A DNA stretch of 64,000 nt from Caulobacter rhizosphaerae (lineage in GTDB: Bacteria; Pseudomonadota; Alphaproteobacteria; Caulobacterales; Caulobacteraceae). The stretch spans positions 806,001 to 870,000 of the forward strand of contig NZ_CP048815.1 of NCBI RefSeq assembly GCF_010977555.1. Direction: 5' to 3'. The position numbers and the translations under genes were made by a program. Shown here piece by piece: positions 58,483 to 64,000 of this stretch; position 1 is the stretch's first letter, and each line of letters starts with the position of its first letter. The notes under the pieces were generated by a model. That model saw only the letters and a list, made by a program, of their open reading frames with translations, was not told where the DNA came from and did no database searches.

Positions 58483-59304
58483 ATGGCCTTCTCCAGAGTC
58501 GCGCTCGCCAACGGACTGTCGACCCGGGTGCTGGACACCGGGGGCGCGGGGCCAACCCTGGTGCTGGTGCACGGCCTGGCCAACGCCATCGAGATCTGGG
58601 ATCGCGTGCGGCCGGCCCTGGCGGCCCGTTTCCGCGTGATCGCCTTTGATCTGCCCGGCTTCGGCCAGGCCAGCCGGCCGGACGCGGCCTATGACTCCGC
58701 GTTCTTCGTCGAGCAGCTGAAAGGCTTGCTCGACGCCCTGGCGATCGCGCGGGCCCATCTGGTCGGCAGCTCGCTGGGGGCCAGCGTGATCGTGCGGTTC
58801 TCGGGCGAGAACCTCCACCGGATCGACCGGGCCGTGCTGGCCGCGCCGGGCGGCTTTGGACGGGAGACCCATCTGCTGATGCGCCCGACGGCCTTGCCGC
58901 TGATCGGCGAGGCGCTGGGCCGTCCGACACCGTTCAACAATCGCCTCACCCTGCGCCTGGCCGTCCACGACCCCAAGGCCGTCACCCCCGAACTGCTCGC
59001 CCTGACCAACCGCTACGCCGCCGTGCCTGGCAGCGAGCGCTCCTTCCCGCGCACGTTGCGAACCGGCGTCGGCCTGCTGGGCGTCAAGGAGCGGGACAGC
59101 TTCGAGGGACTGGCCCGCCGGCTGGACCGCCCGACCCTCGTGCTCTGGGGTCGCGACGACCGGGTGTTCCCCGCCCGCCAGAGCGACCGGGCCATGGCCT
59201 TGCTCCCGCGGGCGGAGCGTGTGCTGATTGACCGTTGCGGACACTATCCGCACTGGGAGCAGCCCGAGGTCTTCGTCTCGGCGGTCGAGGCGTTTCTGGC
59301 ATGA
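58483..59304 (+). CDS. Alpha/beta hydrolase
   Basis: 273 residues. Oxyanion region LVLVHGLANAIEIWDRV, nucleophile elbow VGSSLGASV (Ser about 97), acid in LVLWGRDDRVFPA and catalytic His in IDRCGHYPHWEQPEVF form an intact triad. No signal peptide. A TTG at 58453 would add 10 residues but the ATG at 58483 is preferred. Its stop overlaps the next gene's start (ATGA), so the di-haem lipoprotein is translationally coupled. Confidence 0.88.
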   Translation: MAFSRVALANGLSTRVLDTGGAGPTLVLVHGLANAIEIWDRVRPALAARFRVIAFDLPGFGQASRPDAAYDSAFFVEQLKGLLDALAIARAHLVGSSLGASVIVRFSGENLHRIDRAVLAAPGGFGRETHLLMRPTALPLIGEALGRPTPFNNRLTLRLAVHDPKAVTPELLALTNRYAAVPGSERSFPRTLRTGVGLLGVKERDSFEGLARRLDRPTLVLWGRDDRVFPARQSDRAMALLPRAERVLIDRCGHYPHWEQPEVFVSAVEAFLA

Positions 59305-60860
59305 GCAGCCCCCGCAAGATCATCGCCGTCCTTGGCCTGGCGCTGCTGGGGAGCGCCTGCGCGCCGCCTTCGCCGCCTGCCGGGTCGGGGGCCGAGACCT
59401 TCGCCCGTCACGACTTCGGCGCGATCAACGTCCAGGCCCTGAACACCGTCGCCGTGCCGTGGAAGCTGACGGCCGCCGCTCTGGTGCTGGACGACCCGGC
59501 CGGCGGCGGGGTCGATCGCGCCCACCTGCGGCGACGGATGACGAGCTTCGGCTTCCTGTGGCCCGAGCGCCTGGAGGGCGCGGGCGAGGCTGTCCAGCCC
59601 AGCGCCGAACACCCGCTGGGGCTCAATGTCGGGACCGTCACGCCGGGCCTGCCGCCGGTGAAGATCAGCGTGGCCAACCTGGGATGCGCGGCCTGCCATG
59701 CCGGCCCGGTTTACGCCGCCGACGGCGCGCCCCTGACCCAGGCGGCGTGGCTGGGCTCGCCCAACACCAGCATAGACCTGGAGGCCTATACGCGGGCGGT
59801 GACCCAGGCGCTGCGGAGCGGTCTGCGAGACGAGCCGCGCCTGATGGCGGCGGTCGAGACGCTGTTCCCCGACACCGATGCCTGGGAGCGGGCCAGCCTA
59901 CGCTGGGCGGTGATCCCCCTGGCCAAGCGCCGGCTGCAGACCATCCCCGACGGCGCCAGCCCGCTGCCGTTCTCGAACGGCTCGCCGGGCGTGACCAACG
60001 GGGTGGCGGCGCTGAAGCTGCAAGGCCGGACGGCGCGCGACGCGATGGAGGCCGGCTTCACCTCGGTGCCGGACCTGGCCGATCGCGGCTTCCGCACCGC
60101 CCTGCTACAGGACGGGGCCTACGCGCCGCCGGGGCGGTCCCGCTGGCGGCCGATGACCCGCGACGACGTCACCCCGGCGCATCGGGACCGGCTGGCCGAC
60201 ATGGTCAGCTTCTTCACCGTGCCCAGCATGGGCCAGACGCCCAAGGGGGCCCATGCCCAGATCCCCGCCGCCCGACGGACCTTCGCCTGGCTGGCCGAGC
60301 GCCGGCCGCAGGCCTTCCCAGGCCCGATCGACGCCGGCCTCGCCGCCCGAGGCGCGGCGACCTATGCCCGGGCCTGCGCCAGCTGCCACGGCGAGTACGA
60401 CGGACCGTCCGAGCGTCCTCGCCTGGCCCGCTTTCCCAACTGGCGCGGCCGGATCGGAACCGATCCGGCCCGCGCCGAGGCCTTCACGCCGGCCCTGTCC
60501 CGCTACGTCGCGGACAGTCCCTACCGGACGGTGATCGACGCGCGGCGCACCGGCGAGTACGCCGCTCCGCCCCTGGCCGGCCTGTGGTCCAGCGCGCCGT
60601 ATCTGCATAACGGCTCGGTGCCGACCCTGGCCCAGCTGATGCTGCTGGAGCCGCGCGCCGAACGCTTCGCGGTCGGCGGCCACGCCCTGGACTTCAGGAC
60701 GGTGGGTGTGGCCTACCCGGCCGGCTACAGCGCCTGGTCGCGGCCGGCGGTCTACGACACCCGGCTGCCTGGCCGGTCCAATCGCGGCCACGAGGCGCAA
60801 TTCGACGGCCTCTCGCCGGAAGACCGCTGGGCGCTGATCGAGTACCTCAAGCGCCTCTAG
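59301..60860 (+). CDS. Di-haem cytochrome c lipoprotein (CCP/MauG-like)
   Basis: 519 residues with a lipoprotein signal (IIAVLGLALLGSAC, lipobox GSAC). Two haem motifs: CAACH at about 129-133 and CASCH at about 359-363. The conserved YLHNGSVPTLAQLMLLEPRAERF near the C-terminus is a signature of the di-haem peroxidase superfamily, in proteins longer than classical CcpA. Whether it is a peroxidase or an electron-transfer subunit cannot be told. ATG overlaps the preceding hydrolase stop. Converges with a nitroreductase-like gene, stops overlapping. Confidence 0.9.
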   Translation: MSSPRKIIAVLGLALLGSACAPPSPPAGSGAETFARHDFGAINVQALNTVAVPWKLTAAALVLDDPAGGGVDRAHLRRRMTSFGFLWPERLEGAGEAVQPSAEHPLGLNVGTVTPGLPPVKISVANLGCAACHAGPVYAADGAPLTQAAWLGSPNTSIDLEAYTRAVTQALRSGLRDEPRLMAAVETLFPDTDAWERASLRWAVIPLAKRRLQTIPDGASPLPFSNGSPGVTNGVAALKLQGRTARDAMEAGFTSVPDLADRGFRTALLQDGAYAPPGRSRWRPMTRDDVTPAHRDRLADMVSFFTVPSMGQTPKGAHAQIPAARRTFAWLAERRPQAFPGPIDAGLAARGAATYARACASCHGEYDGPSERPRLARFPNWRGRIGTDPARAEAFTPALSRYVADSPYRTVIDARRTGEYAAPPLAGLWSSAPYLHNGSVPTLAQLMLLEPRAERFAVGGHALDFRTVGVAYPAGYSAWSRPAVYDTRLPGRSNRGHEAQFDGLSPEDRWALIEYLKRL

Positions 60861-61825
60861 ACGAGGATCAGGCTTTCCAGCGGCAGGCGCGGCTTGGGCG
60901 GCTGGCGGCTGGCGGGCGCCAGACCCAGGCGGAAGGCGGTGATCAGCCGCCGGTCGAGGCCCAGGCCGTGCTCCGCCCTCAGGCTCGCCGAAGCGGCCTC
61001 GTCGTCGGCCAGAACCGCCATCGGCGAGGCCGACAGGCCGGCCTGGGTGAAGGCCAGCCAGACCCGATAGAAACGCCGGCCGGTCTCGAACGGCGGCTCG
61101 TCGGCGGGCCGATGGAACAACGCCACCGCCGTGGCCGACCGCACGACCGGCGCCTCGGCGACCAGGGCGCGGGCGAGGCCGACCTTGTCCAGCGCCTCGA
61201 ACACGCCCGGCCGCAGCACGAGGCCCGCCCCCGCGGCCTCAAGGGGCGACATCGCCATCGCCTCGGCGTTCAGGCCGTCCCGCGCCCAGTCGGCGTGACG
61301 CCTGGAAAGCCGCATCCAGGACACCAGTTCGGCGCGATAGTCCGCGCGTCGGAACCAGCGCAGGCTGGCGTCGTCGTAGAGCGCGGCCAGGTCGGCGATG
61401 GCCTCCTGCTCTTGCAGCATGACCAGGTCGGGACAGGTCTCGGCCAGCCGCGCGCAGGCGTCGCGGGCCGAGGGCGAGGCTTCGAACCGTCCGCGATAGG
61501 TCCGGCGCGCGCCCACGAAGGCGGCCAGGGGGTCGACCTCCGCTACGCCCTTGAGGGTGAGGACAGCGACGTCGGATCCGTCCGGGGCGACCTCCACGGC
61601 CAGGCCCTGCGAGGCGGCGGCGATCCGGAAGCCCTCCACCGCGCAGCCGTGGCTGACGGCGACGTCGCGGCCCTCCGGATCGCCGATCGGCAACCGCCGC
61701 GCCGGATCGGCGGTCACCACCACGCGCCCGTCCTCCGGACGCCAGCGGGTCGGCTGGATGTTGTGGACGCTCGGCGCCAGGCTGGCCTCGGCGACCAGGG
61801 TCCGGAGAACGCGCGGGTCGAGCAT
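60857..61825 (-). CDS. Nitroreductase-like / Acg-family FMN protein
   Basis: 322 residues. The opening APSVHNIQPTRWRPEDGRVVVTADPARRLP and the middle RRTYRGRFEASPS are typical of the Acg-type nitroreductase branch found in mycobacteria and alphaproteobacteria. It ends VWLAFTQAGLSASPMAVLAD and GLAPASRQPPKPRLPLESLI. Probably binds FMN; the role (reduction or FMN storage) is not known. It starts 3 bp after the stop codon of the upstream GNAT gene. Confidence 0.8.
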   Translation of the reverse strand: MLDPRVLRTLVAEASLAPSVHNIQPTRWRPEDGRVVVTADPARRLPIGDPEGRDVAVSHGCAVEGFRIAAASQGLAVEVAPDGSDVAVLTLKGVAEVDPLAAFVGARRTYRGRFEASPSARDACARLAETCPDLVMLQEQEAIADLAALYDDASLRWFRRADYRAELVSWMRLSRRHADWARDGLNAEAMAMSPLEAAGAGLVLRPGVFEALDKVGLARALVAEAPVVRSATAVALFHRPADEPPFETGRRFYRVWLAFTQAGLSASPMAVLADDEAASASLRAEHGLGLDRRLITAFRLGLAPASRQPPKPRLPLESLILV

Positions 61826-61827
61826 CG

Positions 61828-62940
61828 TCAGATCGCCTTGCGAAAGAGGTGCAGGCGATGCAGCCGCCGCGCGCCCAGCTTCTCCATCTGGCGCAGCGAG
61901 GCGGTGTTCTCGTCGCTGATCCAGGTCACCCCGCACTGGCGGTAGCCGCGCTCGTGCAGCGCCCGGGTCACGCGGTGGAGCATGGCGCCGTTGACGCCCT
62001 GGCCGTGCAGCGCCTGCTTCACCGAATAGAAGATGATCACGGCCCGGCGGCGACGCAGGCGGGCCTTCAGGAAGTGGAACAGGGCCGTTGGACCGAACCG
62101 GCCCTTGACGGCCTTCTGGAACGGATTGAGGTCCGGAATGCAGATCACCACCCCGGCCGGCCGCCCCTTGTAGTGGACGAGGCTGGCGATGGCCGGATCC
62201 ACGATCCACATCATCTCGCCGGCCTGGAAGTCGAATTCGGCCGGGGTCAGGGGCACGAACATCGGATTGTCCGAGAAGCCGTCGTTGAGGCACTGACGCG
62301 CTTCTTCGAACCGGACCTTGAAATGGCGGCGGCTGATCGGCGTCCAGGTCCAGTCCGGATCGTCGAGTATGGCCCGCTGGCGAGGCCCCAGCAGCCGGTC
62401 GGCCGTCTCCGGACCGACATCGAACTCGAAGGTCGACATGGGGAAGGTCGCGGCGAAACCGCAGGCCTCCAGCAGCCGTGGCAGGTGCGGCGGTCCCCAG
62501 ACCATGTCGGTATAGGGGACGCCGTCGAAGCCGTCGGTCAGCACGCCGGCCTGCTGCATGGCCGTCAGGTTGAACGACCCCACCAGTTCGTCGCAGCCCT
62601 GGTCGCGGGCGAAGGCCTCGGCTCGCGCGAACAGGGCCCGGGCCGCCTCGATATCATCGTCGCAGTCGAAGAAGCCGAACTGGCAACGCCGCGTCCCGTG
62701 ACGGAGGTTGGACGCCGGATGGGTGTGGACCACCAGGCGGCCGACGGGACGGCCGTCGCGCCGGGCCGTGAAATGGGTCAACCGCCCGCCGCCGTCGCGC
62801 ATGAGCGGATTGCGCGCCGGATCCAGATAGCGGTCCAGATCCGAGCGCATGGGCGTCACATAGGGACTGTCGGCCGGATAGATCGCGAACGGGACCTCGA
62901 AGAAGCCGTCCAGGTCACGCTCGCGCAGTTCGAGGCTCAT
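61828..62940 (-). CDS. GNAT-superfamily acyltransferase, long form
   Basis: 370 residues. The C-terminal GNAT domain reads VKQALHGQGVNGAMLHRVTRALHERGYRQCGVTWISDENTASLRQMEKLGARRLHRLHLF, with a loop equivalent to the acetyl-CoA pyrophosphate binder. The N-terminal half (PRHGTRRCQFGFFDCDDD-type, then ELVGSFNLTAMQQAGVLTDGFDG) is a degenerate second unit. Similar proteins act on lipids or peptides. Its ATG overlaps the stop of the upstream membrane-protein gene (ATGA), and the nitroreductase-like gene follows 2 bp after its own stop, so the three are an operon. Confidence 0.82.
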   Translation of the reverse strand: MSLELRERDLDGFFEVPFAIYPADSPYVTPMRSDLDRYLDPARNPLMRDGGGRLTHFTARRDGRPVGRLVVHTHPASNLRHGTRRCQFGFFDCDDDIEAARALFARAEAFARDQGCDELVGSFNLTAMQQAGVLTDGFDGVPYTDMVWGPPHLPRLLEACGFAATFPMSTFEFDVGPETADRLLGPRQRAILDDPDWTWTPISRRHFKVRFEEARQCLNDGFSDNPMFVPLTPAEFDFQAGEMMWIVDPAIASLVHYKGRPAGVVICIPDLNPFQKAVKGRFGPTALFHFLKARLRRRRAVIIFYSVKQALHGQGVNGAMLHRVTRALHERGYRQCGVTWISDENTASLRQMEKLGARRLHRLHLFRKAI

Positions 62941-64000
62941 CAGCGTTTCTCCGCGACCAGCCGGGCCATGCGGAAGGCCAGGGCCAGGTCGATCTCGGCC
63001 TCGACGCCGCGCGCCAGGCCGGGCAGCCGCGCCAGGACGACCCGCGCCGGCCCCAGGCTCAGCAAGCCGGCATGGGTCGCGCCATGCCGTTCCAACAGGT
63101 CGATCAAGGGTTCGGCCTCGGAGAGACTGGCGGCGGCTTCACCGGCCCTCAGGCGCTCGAGGCTCCAGACTGGCCGCCGCGCCAGGACGGCGGCCAGGGC
63201 CTGCGCGTCGTGATCGGCCAGCTGGCCCGCCTCCAGGACGGTCATGTCCTTCAGCAGAGGCTCCTCGGCCAGGTCGGCGAGAAAATGGTCGACAGACCCG
63301 GCGTCGGCGCGGACCAGGCGTCGGCGCAGCCCGCCCCGGCGATCGGCCGTTCCCTGGGCGTGCAGGCGGACCAGCAGCGAGGCGACGATCTGGCCCGCCA
63401 GCACGACGGCGAACAGCCGCGCGAGGTCGGCCGGGCCGCTCAGCGCCAAGGCCTGGGCCAGGCCGAGGCTGACGCCCGCCGCGACCGCCAGGAGCAGGCC
63501 GATTTCCACGGCCGTCCCGCGCGGGTCGCCGTTGGCGGACGAGAGGATGACCAGCACGATCAGCAGCGCCGCGATCGGGCTCAGGCCGATCCATGCTGTC
63601 ATCAGGGCGGTGAAATCGGTCAGGATCAGCGGGAGGGCCGCGGCCAGGCAAAGGGCGAGCGCCGCGACGACGCGGTTCTCGGACGCCGAGAGCTGGTCGC
63701 GGTCACGCGTCCCCAGCAGCACCAGGATCGCCATGAGCGAAAGCACGATCGGACCGGCCAGGCCGATCCGGGCGTCGAACGCCATGTCGCGGGCCGTCAG
63801 CAGGGCGAAGCCGAGGGCGACGAGGCTGGCGCCCATCACCGCCAGCTTCAGCAGGCGCGGCGCGTGCCGGCGCAGCACGCCTTCCGCCAGCAGCAGCGCG
63901 GCCGTCGGCGCCAGGGCCACGGCCGCGAAGGCCACGACCTGCAGGCCGTCCAGGCCGGTCAGCGCGTGCAGGGCCCGGCCGGCATAGAAGGCGGCCATCA
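62940..64000 (-). CDS. Polytopic membrane protein, 5' end cut by the window
   Basis: At least 352 residues; the reading frame is still open at the right edge, so the start is not seen. Seven or more membrane helices occupy about 1-210 of the visible part (VVAFAAVALAPTAALLLAEGV, LKLAVMGASLVALGFALLT, GLAGPIVLSLMAILVLLG, MTAWIGLSPIAALLIVLVIL, AGVSLGLAQALALSG, LFAVVLAGQIVASLLVRL). A cytosolic C-terminal part follows (LKDMTVLEAGQLADHDAQAL). No family recognised. First visible gene of the GNAT and nitroreductase operon. Confidence 0.75.
   Translation of the reverse strand, partial: MAAFYAGRALHALTGLDGLQVVAFAAVALAPTAALLLAEGVLRRHAPRLLKLAVMGASLVALGFALLTARDMAFDARIGLAGPIVLSLMAILVLLGTRDRDQLSASENRVVAALALCLAAALPLILTDFTALMTAWIGLSPIAALLIVLVILSSANGDPRGTAVEIGLLLAVAAGVSLGLAQALALSGPADLARLFAVVLAGQIVASLLVRLHAQGTADRRGGLRRRLVRADAGSVDHFLADLAEEPLLKDMTVLEAGQLADHDAQALAAVLARRPVWSLERLRAGEAAASLSEAEPLIDLLERHGATHAGLLSLGPARVVLARLPGLARGVEAEIDLALAFRMARLVAEKR

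Overview
The window is high-GC alphaproteobacterial chromosome, almost certainly from Caulobacter or a very close relative. The evidence is the fliQ-fliR-flhB-cckA order with a CtrA-type box in front of fliQ, a CckA-type hybrid kinase, a long group 1 sigma factor, CIRCE-controlled groESL, tandem TonB-dependent receptors, and many small secreted proteins of UrcA and DUF3617 type. I see no rRNA, tRNA, CRISPR array, insertion sequence or replication origin.

Layout. 1-6.0 kb: the tail of one TonB receptor, a complete paralogous receptor, then a predicted Tat-exported flavin amine oxidase, a cytochrome c and a secreted RidA, which read as one envelope amine-catabolism module. 6.0-10.5 kb: flagellar export genes fliQ, fliR, flhB, then cckA. 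10.7-12.3 kb: two secreted low-complexity or coiled-coil proteins. 12.4-19.0 kb: rpoD and dnaG on the minus strand, split by a hybrid histidine kinase on the plus strand. 19.1-26.7 kb: an EamA exporter, a DUF2855 protein, a DUF885 metallopeptidase, a glycerophosphodiesterase, a DUF3617 lipoprotein and several conserved unknowns. 26.7-29.8 kb: a repeat-rich, gene-poor stretch next to an AT-rich island that holds a frameshifted P-loop ATPase. 30-38.7 kb: uvrB, a secreted protein built of three Cys-patterned repeats, a ChaN/Ere-like protein, a GH35-type beta-galactosidase, an AraC regulator and a cyclophilin. 38.8-44.5 kb: a VOC protein, groES-groEL, and a LysR regulator divergent from a degenerate metallo-beta-lactamase-fold protein plus an NTF2-like protein. 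44.6-51.9 kb: small envelope proteins, a DUF3089 hydrolase, cobT translationally coupled to a phytase-like esterase, and an aldo/keto reductase. 52-56.3 kb: two UrcA-like genes with matching 5' leaders, a von Willebrand A lipoprotein, rpmB, a DUF3617 protein and a lone RebB-family gene. 56.3-64 kb: NTF2 protein and LysR, an MGMT, an alpha/beta hydrolase coupled to a di-haem lipoprotein, and a three-gene minus-strand cluster (nitroreductase-like, GNAT, membrane protein cut by the window end).

Most of the window is stable core genome. The points most worth a second look are the amine oxidase/cytochrome c/RidA module behind tandem receptors, the conserved UrcA leaders, the three-repeat cysteine protein, the loss of zinc ligands in DnaG, the AT-rich ATPase island beside a 137-bp inverted repeat, the lone RebB gene, and several families of palindromic intergenic repeats.
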